A DNA stretch of 64,000 nucleotides from Lepiota brunneoincarnata (lineage: Eukaryota > Basidiomycota > Agaricomycetes > Agaricales > Agaricaceae), in NCBI GenBank assembly GCA_023014365.1, contig JAEBUN010000011.1, positions 310,001 to 374,000 of the forward strand, written 5' to 3'. Both the position numbers and the translations under genes were made by a program. The notes under the pieces were generated by a model. The model saw only the letters and a list, made by a program, of their open reading frames with translations. It was not told the DNA's origin and searched no databases. Below, in pieces: positions 1 through 10,852 of this stretch. Position 1 is the first letter of the stretch; each line of letters starts with the position of its first letter.

Positions 1-750
1 CACTGCTTCCTGACTCATGGAGACGATCTGTGACCCGCTATCTAGCAAGGCCTCTTCCTGCCGAATCCCATTTATCAGAGTTGGCACTACTCTCAATGGC
101 TCGCATTCTTTCGCAATAAACACTTGTCGTCCCCTGTCTCTTCAGGGTAGTGACTCCAAGTACTGCATGATTGGATCCTGAGCTACCCAGGCTTGGGTTG
201 CCGAGCCTTCTCGGAGCACCGTATCATACTTCCAAGGACCGTCTGCTAGCTCCGTTATCATGACTTGTACTGGCCCACTATTAATCTCTATATTTTCTGT
301 ATCATTGTCCCCGGGCCCTACTCCTGCTATTAAGCTTTGACTCATGGGTACCCATTTTCTCATAATGCGCTCTCTATAAGCATTCCTGTATATTGGTGAC
401 AATGCCAAGAGTTCTCCATGCGATACTGAGGCTTCTCGCTTCAATACCCTGCTGAGTACTTCCTCAACATCAACATTCCTCTCTATAGGGGCCTGGTGCT
501 TATATGCAGGCTCCTTCTTGGATGATTCCATCCTTCTGACAGGCAGCGGTGGTACCTCAACGACTGGGCGCAGTGGTTTCACATTCTTATATGGTAATTC
601 TCCTGCTGCGGCACGCATTGGTTTCTCCGTTGTCTGCCCTATTTCCTCATTTTCTGATTCTTCTGATCGCTCAGAATCTGATGCATCCTCAGGAGTCTGT
701 CCTCTGGCAAAGGCGACCTTCTTCTTCAGAGCCAGCTCCTTCCTCAAACC
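1..750 (-). pseudogene. G1 gypsy pol N-terminus: linker plus start of aspartic protease (partial)
   Basis: The frame is open from about 750 down to a TGA at 142-144. It continues in the same frame to the window edge, where LLDSGSQ appears at about 30-45. DSGS is the catalytic triplet of retropepsin-type proteases, which cleave Gag-Pol. The first 200 residues are an acidic and basic linker without a recognised fold. The frame is -1 relative to the gag ORF that ends at 753, and the only ATG-like start is a TTG, so it is probably expressed as a Gag-Pol fusion. The in-frame TGA before the protease suggests decay. RT and later domains lie outside the window. Confidence 0.75.
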
Positions 751-752
751 CT

Positions 753-2768
753 TTAGAAACCCAACTCCAAGTTCCTAGTCTTTGTGCTACTTCTGGTGTC
801 CAAATACTGGCTTGCCAAGGGTGTACCATCCGTCAAACTGCTAAGCTTAGCCTGTATCTGGGCCAATTGCTTGGCCAAAGACTGTATTTCGACGTTATCC
901 TCCTTCCTGGTCATAAGCTTAACCTTTGGGGCACTACCGGCGTGGATGGCAGCTGTCTCCAACATTTCCATGTGCTGCTTCAGATGGCGGACTTCTTCTT
1001 CTGCTGGTGACCTTTGGTTTTCTGACCTCGGGAATGCTCTCTGTGCAAACACCACTGACGTTGGCACTTGCGGTAACTCAGGCTCAACCTCCGGCAGTTC
1101 TGGTATCTGAACAAAGAGTTGTCCCTTTGTCGCATAGTACTTTGCCACTTTCTCTTTAATAGGCCCTTCTCCTCGAGGGATACTTGAGCCATCTCCCATA
1201 TATATTTTGTTCCCTTCGACTCTAATTCGGCCAGCTTGTTTATCCGCCTCCATGTCCAGGCAGAATAACCAACTATGCCCTAATAACCAGCAGTAGAAAC
1301 ACTTGCAGTCGGAAAGCGACCCTGCCGACCCACTTCTGGTATTCCTCTGAGCGTGATTATAACTGGCATGATTATGTCCGTCTTTTGCCAAGCTCTCTAA
1401 GTATGATTTTAAGGTATGCCCCTGGATATTCATGAGGTCCTTAAGCTCAGCGAGGCCACCTGCCATCTGCGAGACTTCATCCTGAAATTTCTGCTTTAAG
1501 CTTTGCAGCTCTTGCTTTACTACTGGGTCATAAGTCCCTGTTCTGGACGTTGCGGGTGGATGGCTCATCGATGCCAAGTTTACCGGCCTCAAATCCTGAT
1601 GAAGGGATTGCATAAGTGTTTTGCCAATCGAAATTTCGACGGCTTTATCCACGACAATCCTCCAATCATAGGGGTTCTCTTTACGTAAATCCTTTGCAGT
1701 CAGTGCCAACCCATTGCTTGCAGTTCTACGCGCCCCAGTGATCGCTAATCTTGCATTGAGTACATCCTGGAACACTGAGTCCAGTGCGTTCGTAAATAAC
1801 TCAACTAGTTCTTGGTTTGAGACTACCGCCGGCGACTTCAGACACTTCTCTGCTTCGAGAATGAATCGCCTTTTAAAGTCCAAGACTTTATGCTCCTCAT
1901 TCATTGCAATGCCTCTACTCTCTGCACAGAGTTCCCTCAATCGTCGCACTGAGCCCTGCTCGGCTGCCACAGTCTCGGGATACTCTTTCTTCAATCTCTC
2001 CACGAAGCCTGTCCAGCTTCCTGCTGGGAACTCCGCAAAACTCATCCACTCTTCACGGATATCCTGGTCCACATATGACACTGCCCAATTTATCCTTTCT
2101 GCATCGTCCATCGTCTTCATTATTGTGAAGAGCCGTTCAAGCATCCAGAGATAATTTCTCAATGTCTGTGGTTTTGATGCATCCCATCTGGGAGCATTAT
2201 TGCTAAACGGAATTGGCATACGCTCGTGTCCCATTTTACTAGCTGTAGTCGTCGTAGACAGCGTGGTTTGGTTTGTCTGTACAGTCGGAGTTGACTGTGA
2301 TATCTGTGGTACCATAGAGGCACCAGGAGGGTTCGTATGAAACGAGTTTTGGTTTGTAAACGCTAAGCTTAGCGTAGGAACGGTCTGACCATTCTGGCTT
2401 TCGGTGTGCAGAATATGCGCTATGTTGCAAGCTGAGGCTGGAAGCCTTATAGTAATTCTGGGAACAGTAGAGGTCGACGGTGCGACTTCTCTCGATACTG
2501 CAACTGCTGAACCACTTGCTGTGTTCGCAGCTAAAGAGTTAACGGGATCTTTTCGCTTTCGAGAGGTACTAGCAGTGATGAGGCCTTCGGAACATTCTGG
2601 ACGATTGGAATTCTGAGTAGTTCTCTGTTTTGGGGGGTTGACCTTCCTGAGACTGTTCTCGAAGGACGTGTTGGGTGACTTTACGGTCTTTGCTTGAACC
2701 TTTTTCTGCTTCGCAGGTGAAAGGCGGGCCAGTGTCCAAGTCTTTTGGTGTTTGTCTCGTGAAATTCA
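753..2768 (-). CDS. G1 gypsy Gag polyprotein
   Basis: The frame is open from about 2766 to 753. The first ATG is at 2315 (520 codons), but the reading continues upstream for about 150 codons in a Ser/Thr-rich N-terminus without ATG, so the true start is unclear. Gag packages the element RNA into virus-like particles. A CX2CX4HX4C zinc knuckle (CFYC...GHSWLFC) lies at about 1258-1313, after a helical capsid-like region. The C-terminus has heptad-like stretches around LAQIQAKL. The stop overlaps the pol frame (-1). It is the first gene after the LTR ending at 2800, which fixes its identity as gag. Confidence 0.8.
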
Positions 2769-2769
2769 A

Positions 2770-2799
2770 CTGAAAACCCCCCTCGTGGTGGGCTCCAGA
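2770..2799 (-). promoter_or_regulatory. Putative primer binding site of G1
   Basis: Directly inside the LTR (minus strand) the sequence reads TCTGGAGCCCACCACGAGG. A TGG one or two bases from the LTR end is the usual start of a tRNA-primed PBS. The tRNA was not identified. Confidence 0.45.
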
Positions 2800-4103
2800 T
2801 GAAAAGGTGGAGAAACTTTTGTTGGTTTTAATATAGATAGTGGGCTTGTTTTCACTAAGCTTAGCTGCAATTCGATAAGCTTAAGCTAATACAAGTGGAA
2901 TGAGATAGATAATGAACAGTTTCGTCTTTTAGGGTGTTCTGGGGGTGCGTTCTGACAGTGAAATTCAAGAGAGTAGTGTTTTTAGAGGTTAACAAACAGC
3001 CGTTGAAGTTATCTTAGCCGTACAGTGCAACAATGAAAGGACAATCCCTGCCAATTCAAAGTGCTGGGTCTCTGGTCTCTGGTCTCTGGTCTCTGAACTC
3101 TGGTCTCTGTCTCTGTCTCTGTCTCTAGCACTCTGGAACTCTAAACTCTAAACTCTGGTCTCTGTCTCTGTCTCTGGGTTGGCCGACGACTGAAGAAATC
3201 ACACTTAACGACGCACACTAAATAGCCCTCTGAAACCGTGCTTGATCACGGCTCGCAGACTTGCATGTGGAAGCGGGGGTGAGACCTCTTGCTTCTTCAC
3301 AAACAAGTGCAACCATATTTATATTGTTTAGATACATACGAGAGATAGTAAATATGAAATAGAAAACAATAAGCTTAATTGTTACAGGCACTGTAGAACA
3401 TTTTGGAAGGTTCGGCAGCATTTCTACCTCACCCTGGGTTATGGGTTTTTCTCTGATTAACGAATGGCAATCCAGCCAGACGTGTTCCGTGCTCGTCTGC
3501 ATTATTCTGTGTCCACACAAGCGCGTTAAGTTTCCAGATCAATTATGATTGGAATGTATAGCGGATGGACAATCCCTTGATCCGTTGTAATTAATCTCAG
3601 TTAAGCAGTATGCCAAAGTGCTGGGACCCACAAAGCACTTGTTAATTAGGAGTCTTTGATATTTCTAGGGTTTTGGGCATCGGGTATTGCCTCCTGAACG
3701 TTGGACGTTCCGTTCCGTGGTCCGGTCATCATTATTGAACTTGCTATAGACATAATACGCCTGCGACAGCCGCTAGGTACATTCTTTTATGTTCAAACGC
3801 ATTCGGGTTCATCAGAAAACTGCTTGTAAGGTCCCTTGATGCGACCGGGGTATACTCGATAGGCTATGTAGAGCCCTGAATCCCTCTGGAGAGCGTTCTG
3901 ATAGCTTGGTTCACTAAGCTTAGTGATAATGAGCTGGTTTTGAACACTTCCGAGGCTTGAATATCCTCAGTTCGGTCAAACTGGCTACTACAGGATATAG
4001 TACCAATCCTCTATAGAGTTCTTTAATGATATAGCCAATGATTCTATGTAGAGAATCGTTCCGGAGTACAGAATTCATGTATAGGTGTGAAATCGGTGTA
4101 TCA
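2800..4103 (-). mobile_element. 5' LTR of gypsy G1 (1304 bp)
   Basis: The segment aligns over its whole length with the solo LTR at 60542-61834. On the plus strand both start TG (TGAAAAGG) and end in TCA. The LTR carries a GTCTCTG-rich stretch and two copies of the palindrome CTAAGCTTAG, also present in the solo copy. The right end at 4103 abuts host-like exon sequence, so this is the insertion boundary. The partner LTR lies left of the window. Confidence 0.88.
3066..3180. repeat. GTCTCTG / TCTCTG simple repeat inside LTR G1
   Basis: Irregular tandem GTCTCTG and TCTCTG units, interrupted by AACTCTAAACTCTG variants. The same tract, with different unit numbers, is in the solo LTR at about 60808-60910, so it belongs to the LTR and varies in length. 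Confidence 0.8.
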
Positions 4104-4804
4104 GTGGCATTGGGCTTGTACCTATTTGACCTGGTGCCAGTCGCAGCATTTCTTGTGCTGGCTTGCATTGGCCAATGGGAATATAACCAGCACCACCCAT
4201 GGTGCTACCCTGACTCTCCATCTCATGTTTGGTAAGTTGAGGTTGCTTTTGTCCTTGGCCATTCCTCAATGCCAGTGTTATGTTTGCCAGCGGTGGCAGG
4301 TGTTTAACAGTTGGCAGCAAGTCCGTAGCTGTCATTCCAGTAACTGCACCTTGTTTGCTCATGTATGCCCCCTATAAAAAATTAGTTAGTTGCCTACCAC
4401 ACAAAAACAGTTTGCTGGATCACCCACCAATTTATGGACATTCTTTTTCACTTGTTTTTGCTCATATTTTTCCAATGCTGCCAATTGGGTCATGGCAAAT
4501 GAGGGTTCACTGCCATGTTCACACCATTCTGCTAGGAACCTTATGAGGAACTTATGTGCTTTGAATGCTGCATGAATTTCCGGGTCTTGACTGCTTGTAT
4601 GGGCAAATGTCCTCTGCTGCAAGTGGTAATATATATATCAATGGGGGGTTGGCAATGAAATGACAACCATGAGGGAATTCTTACCATTTCTTCTCTATGT
4701 TTTTCCATCAATTCTTGTATTGTGCCGCTTTGCAATCCAAGCTGCACAATACCCTCATACTTTTCCAGGGCAGCCAATATTTCTCTTTTGCTGATTGTGG
4801 ACAT
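4104..4804 (-). pseudogene. Host-like spliced gene cut by the G1 LTR
   Basis: Exon 1 runs from ATG 4804 to 4685 (40 codons, start MSTISKREIL). It is followed by a GTAAGA...TTGCAG intron at 4617-4684 (68 bp, phase 0). Exon 2 (4616 to about 4412) reads RTFAHTSSQD and is helical and charged. A further exon-like frame from about 4371 begins GAYMSKQG and runs into the LTR at 4103. The second junction would need a 26-nt intron, so it is unsure. I do not recognise the family. The 3' end is lost to the retrotransposon, so the gene is broken. Confidence 0.5.
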
Positions 4805-4978
4805 CTCACAAAGATCTTTTTCTTATTTGCCAAAATGAAGATGAGATGTTTGTCATTGATGGGAGGAATACAGAAAGCAGGAATGTAATGTTGGAAGCAC
4901 AAGAAAATTTTTCAACACAAGCCATGTGATCAAATCACAAATTGCTTAATAATCAGTCTTCAATACAATTTGCCTTAA

Positions 4979-5816
4979 GTGCCACCCTTAACACCTTCAT
5001 TCCCTCTCCAAAATCCACCCATGTACCATCCATCCATCATGAACACTGCAGCACCCCTCAACATGGAATCACTGGGGGATACATCCGAATCCACTGCTTT
5101 GGGAATTAGGTTGCCTCCAGACTCCATGCCTGGATATTTAGTCAATGCTGACGAGCTTCGCTGCCAAAATGCCAAAATGAAACAATTATTCAATGTTCAA
5201 AACATCAAAGTCACAGTATGTTCCGCTTCCAACATTCAACCCTTTGTTCCCCACATTGCTGCAGCAATCGGCATTTTGCCAGTGATTTTAACAAACCTGC
5301 CACTTGGGTAATGTATCCATCCACTCACTCATGCCTTCATTGTTGGATACTACTAATCATTCATTTATTATGCTATTTTGCTCACCATCCATTTCATATT
5401 TTAGCCAACTTTGATGGAGGATCTCCCTCACACCATCATTGGCTGTGGCAAAATCATGGTTTCCACCCTTCTAGTACAGCCATCCACATTGTATATCATA
5501 TTAAAATGCCAGGCCCTTATTTGATCCATTTGCCCAGAGTCTCACTGAGCATGAACTCCTTGCTGCTCATGCCAAGATTAAGGCATTGCAGCAACATCAA
5601 GGCCTGAGCTACAAGGATGCAGCTCACCAATTGTACCACTCTGAAACCCTAAAGCTTGCTGTCCAAGACAATGCCCATGGCAAACTCATCAAATTACAGC
5701 AAGCTGTTGACAAACTTATTGAAGAGGATATCACAAAATGCCTTCTCACCATTGATGGCATCAACACTCATACTACTCACATTGTCCCTAACCTCCCCAT
5801 CTTGCCAAACATTTGA
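4979..5816 (+). pseudogene. Host-like exon remnants, unknown protein
   Basis: Two coding-looking pieces lie on the plus strand. One runs 4979-5311 and contains NADELRCQNAKMKQLFNVQ. The other runs about 5517-5816 and contains TEHELLAAHAKIKALQQHQ followed by a long helical, probably coiled-coil segment. Between them is a GTAATG...TTTTAG intron-like stretch at about 5308-5404. Reading through all junctions in one frame fails, so the model is incomplete or the gene is decayed. It points away from the minus-strand gene at 4804, with about 170 bp between starts. No function can be assigned. Confidence 0.4.
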
Positions 5817-6472
5817 ATCATTGTGTATATACCATACATAACAATCACTTATGGTTTTGAAGGCATCCCTGACCCCCATTGTTCAAAACTTTGCCTGCCC
5901 TCATTTCAGGCTATCCAGTACAATGCCGCCCCATCTTGTGTAATATCTTCTAATACATGCCCACGAAAATGGTCTTCTAGTTTTATCACACCATCTTGAT
6001 TCTTCTCAAAAGTGCCGCAATACGCTTGCCACTCATGCTGCCCACCCCCCATACCATTCAGCAATGTTCATTCTGTGCCACCTGCTGCCCCATGCCAGCT
6101 TTTTTCTTACTATTGCTTTCCTCAACTTGTTGTTGCCTTATCCATCACTCATTGATTAGATGCCCCCCTCTTTCTTTTTCCAACCAGACTGATTCACCTC
6201 ACTCATGCTGCCCCAAAATTGCCACCCATGCCACCTAACCCAATACCATTTGGCATTTCCATTATGTCAAATATCTATTATCACTTAATTTTTGTCAAGC
6301 AATCAATCCATGGACATGTTCTTATTTAGTCTCATGCCATGCCACTGCTCTGCAATTGCTTGCTATCCACTTCCAAGCCCAGCATTCTATGCTTCTGTGA
6401 TCCTTGGATCCTAAGGGCCCCTCTGACATGCTTCCCAAATACATAAGCGGAGCTATATAGGATGATGGACCA
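5817..6472. other. No recognisable feature
   Basis: AT-rich, many short C-runs, no long frame, no terminal repeats. A plus-strand frame of 80 codons at 5996-6238 has low-complexity composition and no support. Confidence 0.5.
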
Positions 6473-6551
6473 ACCCAGCAGACCCACTGAGTCCCACTCA
6501 CTCAATACAATGTATGTCTCAGCAGGCCCACTGAGCCCCACTCACTTGATA
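6473..6551. repeat. Two tandem units of about 39 bp
   Basis: CAGCAGACCCACTGAGTCCC and CAGCAGGCCCACTGAGCCCC each begin a unit that ends in TACA(A/C)TGTA. The pair directly precedes the broken end of the LTR at 6565. Confidence 0.7.
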
Positions 6552-6564
6552 CACTGTAGGTTGA

Positions 6565-7221
6565 CTACCTGCAGGAGACCACAGACCAGCTATAAGCACA
6601 GGAATATGAAGATGAGGAGGGAGAGTACTATAACACCATGCAGGACCTGGCAAGAGATGCAGGGATGGAGATAACCTTGGAGGATATTCTGGAATACCCT
6701 GAGGATGAAGGAGATAGCTATGGATTGACCAATCCAACCTCTGGCATGGATGGAAGCACCAAGAGAGTGGAGAGCAAGAATGGAGAAGGATCCATGGAGA
6801 TAGGATCAAGAGAAGAGAATTATGAGTCAGAGGAAAGTAATGGAACATCACACAGCAGTGGAATGGAGAATGAGGACAGTGACTCATTGTAAGATTGAAA
6901 TAGCAGTGGGATGCCATCAGCTAGGATGCACATCATGGTCAAGGCTGCACAGGACAAGTAGAATAGCCTAATAACCTATAATGAGTATATGGTATCTCAT
7001 AGGTATATAAACCCTTGTACAAGTAGAGATTAAAGCCTTAAGCTTTAATCTTGTCAACAGCAGTCATTAACCTCTCTGCCTTAACTTGGCATGTTCCCTT
7101 GTTATCTCATTAAGCACAATCCACTAAGCTCTGCAAAGCTAACTGTCCCAGACACCTTATAGAGTGATTGAAGGCCTTCTCCAGTTATCTTTGGATACAG
7201 AAGGAGCAAGGATCATAACAT
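6565..7221 (+). mobile_element. Solo LTR of family A, 5' truncated
   Basis: Matches the family A LTR from the ACAGGAGACTACAGACC region to the terminal ATCATAACA; the first ~80 bp are missing. It still carries most of the U3 ORF (6638-6892, MQDLARDAGM), ending SDSL as in the intact copy. It lies directly left of the surviving RT piece of element I. Confidence 0.85.
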
Positions 7222-7600
7222 GAATCACTTAAACCCAAACACAACCTCAGAATGGAAAAAGTACCTCCTGACAAAGGAAAACAAAAGGTGACTCACCTTG
7301 CTGAAGATGATATACCATTACTACACAAAAAACAGATACACAATTACCAAGATATCATGAATGGACCACCACCATGCTTACCACTACTACAAGATGTGAA
7401 CCATGAGATTAACCTAATAGATGAAATTAAACATTATCAATATTACTTACCTAGATGTCCTAATTCTATGCAAGATCAATTTCAAGAAAGTGAAAACCAC
7501 TATGTAAATGTTGGATGGTGGAAACCATGATCTGTGAACCAAGCAGCCCTACTGTTATACATTACAAAGAAGGATAACACTAATACACCAAAATTTTGAA
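7222..7600 (+). pseudogene. Element I reverse transcriptase, N-terminal piece
   Basis: The frame 7252-7530 contains VNHEINLIDEIKHY and LPRCPNS...VGWWKP. This resembles the start of RT in a common basidiomycete gypsy group, where it precedes the KDG and VTPLPDQ motifs. The latter occur at about 51820, on the far side of C1, in the same orientation. After the TGA at 7528 the frame continues SVNQAALLLYITKKD before decaying. This is the leftmost piece of the old host element. Confidence 0.65.
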
Positions 7601-8773
7601 TATATCTGAACAATCAAATTTATTCAACTTATACCCTCTGAATTGAGGTAGAAACTCTTGATAACCCTTAGCTATAGGAAATAAGAGGGCCAGAATGAGT
7701 CTTGAGTTGCTGGCCAGGCAAGAAAATACCTAGGATGTGACCCAAGGCCCTAATATGTCAACCCATTGGCAGAGGGATAATTAATGATTAATGGTATGTT
7801 ATTGGTATACAAACATTTCTAGCTATGTTTGTCTGAAGCCACAAACCAAGGGAAAATAGAGTGAAACTCAATGGTTTATGATCTGAGGGGTCACCTGGAG
7901 AAAGAACAAGGCTGCCTGATTTATTCACTAAAGTTTAGATGTCTGGAGGAGATTCAGGGAACTCCAGGAGACTAACATGAAAGGAGCCAACCCAATTATG
8001 GTACCAAAACAGTCAGATAACATAGTTGGGAAATGGGCTCCAATCATGAAACATAGGGAGAACCACTGATGGGGCAAGTAGGAGAACACATCAGCCATAT
8101 GATATTACTTAGAATAGAAAAGCTAGAAAAGAAAAGGACACATAAGCTGTTCTTAAATATGTATGAAGCATTGCATGTATTAGTAGTATAAAATAAGGCC
8201 ATCGAGGGGGGGGCAGGGCAAGCATTCTGCTGGGATTCTTTCTCCCTATCAATTACAGTATTTAACATCTCATTTGACTGTCTGAACATGCCTGTTTGTC
8301 TGTGGAGTGATTGCTTCCAAGCTAAGACATTCATGAATGCCCAAGATTGATTACTAGCTTGAGGACCACTTGTCTTGGTGACGTCTAGGATCCTAAGTGG
8401 TAGTTATACCTTCTTAGCTAGCCTGCCAGCTTGAGAACCATTCATCCAGGGGATGCTTAGGATTCTAAGTGGTAGACTTAATTAGTGATTGAGGACCATT
8501 GTCCAAATACATTAGGCTCCTAATTGCAACTTGTTTGAACTTTTGGGTTAGCTACAAGTAAAGTTATTTGTGCACTATTCTTGTTGACTTGAGAGCCATC
8601 CATGAAACAAATTAGGTCTCTAAGTTAATGAACTCTTTATCCTTGAACTATTAGCAAGTAAAGTTACTTGCTCACTAGTTCACAATTTGTTGAGTACTTA
8701 CTATTGTCAAGTGATGATAGAACAGAACTTGACTTTTGCACTGTCACTCTCTGAGTTTGATAACTTTCCAAGC
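7601..8773. other. Decayed sequence without a gene
   Basis: I find no coding frame with recognisable motifs. The stretch contains a G-run at about 8207 and the degenerate palindromic repeats listed separately. It could be remains of element I or of an unrecognised insertion in it. Confidence 0.45.
8351..8640. repeat. Four degenerate repeats with a palindromic core
   Basis: TTGAGGACCA/TTGAGAACCA-like starts are each followed 25-30 bp later by a palindrome of the type CTAGGATCCTAAG, CTTAGGATTCTAAG, ATTAGGCTCCTAAT or ATTAGGTCTCTAAG. The units occur near 8351, 8430, 8488 and 8591. Function unknown. Confidence 0.55.
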
Positions 8774-8904
8774 CCCACTATTATCAGAAATCCATATCAG
8801 AAGGACGGTTATATTTAGCTTAAATTCCCATGTCACTATGAAATGATCAGTAGTGTATGTACATCAGAAGGACTATTCTTAGTTTTTATGACTCATTTCT
8901 TATC

Positions 8905-9222
8905 TGTAAGGGGACTGACAAGTTTGCCCCCCTTACACAAGGTATGTCTAGAGGTCTGTGGTAAGGCATCTGGGTTTGGCCACCCTAGCTGATGCCCAAT
9001 GTCAAGCCTGGCCTCATCCTTTGGCCACTCCCATCCCTGAGCCTGACCCTGTATACAATTCTAGTTGTTGTATATTGTTTGCACATGATATTTCTGGTAG
9101 TCTATGTAGTGTTTGGTTACCTGGTCTGTGTGCAGACCATTGCTGTACTTAAGTAGCATGCATGCCGATTACAATCGGCACTTGAATATTAAATTGGTTC
9201 TGGCCTATTCACTCCCCTAACA
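8905..9222 (+). mobile_element. Solo LTR family D (318 bp)
   Basis: Starts TGTAAGGGG, ends CCCCTAACA, and is flanked by the perfect 5-bp duplication TTATC (8900-8904, 9223-9227). A second copy, inverted and split by a Tc1, lies at 53548-55480. Confidence 0.92.
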
Positions 9223-9599
9223 TTATCTATGACTCATAATTACTTGGGTCCAGACACTTATAGTAGGAGCACAGCCACACTCAGGAGTATATAAGGATAT
9301 AGTACATCTCTATGTATCCTTATCTTAGTGTTATACAGCCTCCCATACCTCTTTGCCCTTAAACTGGCTGGACTTACAGTGGGTCAAAAAACTGTCCCAA
9401 TGTTTTCACTATTTGGAAAGATCAGCTAATAGTGGACCAAGGTGATTATGTAAATACTTGGGAAAATAGACAATGATAATATAGCATATTGGGATCCTTA
9501 ATCCGTTTAAATCACGTGATTTGTTCAAGAGGTAATGGATCAATTAATCATTTAAAATATCAACTCATTGGGACAGTTTTTTGACTCTCTATCATTTTC

Positions 9600-10490
9600 C
9601 TAATTAATACATTGTATAGTCTCCTTTTGCATTTATAACTGCCTTAAGCCTTCTGGTCATACTTTCAATAAGTTTTTTGACACCTTTCTGCAGCAATCCT
9701 TATTCCACTTTACCACCAACCTGTCCCATAATTCATGTACTTCCTCAGGTGGTTTCTCATATCCCTTCAACTAGTCCATCAGGTACACTAATTTAAAAAG
9801 TTAAAAGTAGTTAAGCAATGATTTTTACATCCATTTTAATTTTAATATATCCAGAGGGGTTCAATGGAATTGGGGTCAGGGGATTGGGCAGGATATAGTA
9901 GAATTTGCATATTCTTATCTTCAAACCACTCCATTGCCCTTTTAGACTTGTATTTTGGGTCATTGTTCTACTGGAATACCTACTCCTCCTCCTCTATCTG
10001 CAAAGTTTCAAAGCTGTTTACCACCCTATACTCCAAAATCTCACAGTACTGCTCTACATCTATGATCCTCTCAACCTCCACTAGCATTCCTACTCCTTTC
10101 CACCCCATAGCCTGCCATACCATAATATTACCACCACCTTCATGCTTAACAATAGGAATGATAGTCATGTCTGAGAGTCCTTCCCCCCTTATACACCTTT
10201 TTATATGACCCAAGCTTGTTGATTTTTGTTCCATCTGTCCATAATATCCATTTCCAATCTTCCACTGTCCAATCCTTGTGCTTGTGGGCAAATTGAGGTG
10301 AGTAGTTCAGTAGTGCTTCTTAAGAAGCAGTCATTTGGTCTTAACAACAGATCAGAAATTGTTCTTCTTGAACATATTTCAGATTGTTTGAAGTGTGACA
10401 GGAGTAGGGAGGATAGAGTGGATGAATTGGGTAGCTTGAACAGCATTGTCCAGCTTCCCAGTAGTGATTTAGTAAATTATTGATTGTTTA
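9600..10490 (-). pseudogene. Tc1-B transposase remnant
   Basis: Minus-strand frames keep GGGNIMV, GKGVGMLVEVE-like text and EQYCEIL (9980-10291), plus a C-terminal region near 9640-9900. These are typical of DD34E transposases, which cut and paste the element at TA dinucleotides. Several frameshifts and stops are present and the N-terminus is beyond the Tc1-A insertion. Not functional. Confidence 0.7.
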
Positions 10491-10852
10491 TCCTGAGAAG
10501 ATACAGTGACCCACAAAACCGTTCCAATGTTTTGTACTTTTGACTTAAAGTAGTAATAGCTCAGTAAATAAAATAGCTAAATTTGTGAATATATCTATAA
10601 GCATAGCCGAATATGTCATATCTGACCCTGCAAAGTCGCGTTATGTAATACTTCTAAATGAGGCAATTATGAATTTTGTAAGCATTTTAAGTCATTGGAA
10701 CAGTTTTGTCAATGGTAATTTTTAATACTAATCCAAGCAATCACATGACTCCATTGATTGTCAATCAATAAGATCATGTGACCACGTGTCTTTGACATAT
10801 AAATAGATGTGCTGACAGCTATGTCCCATCATTCTCAACCCCCCTACCTACC

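Noticed and set aside
8044..8334. 96-codon minus-strand ORF
   Set aside because: Lies in decayed DNA, low-complexity and hydrophobic, no motif.
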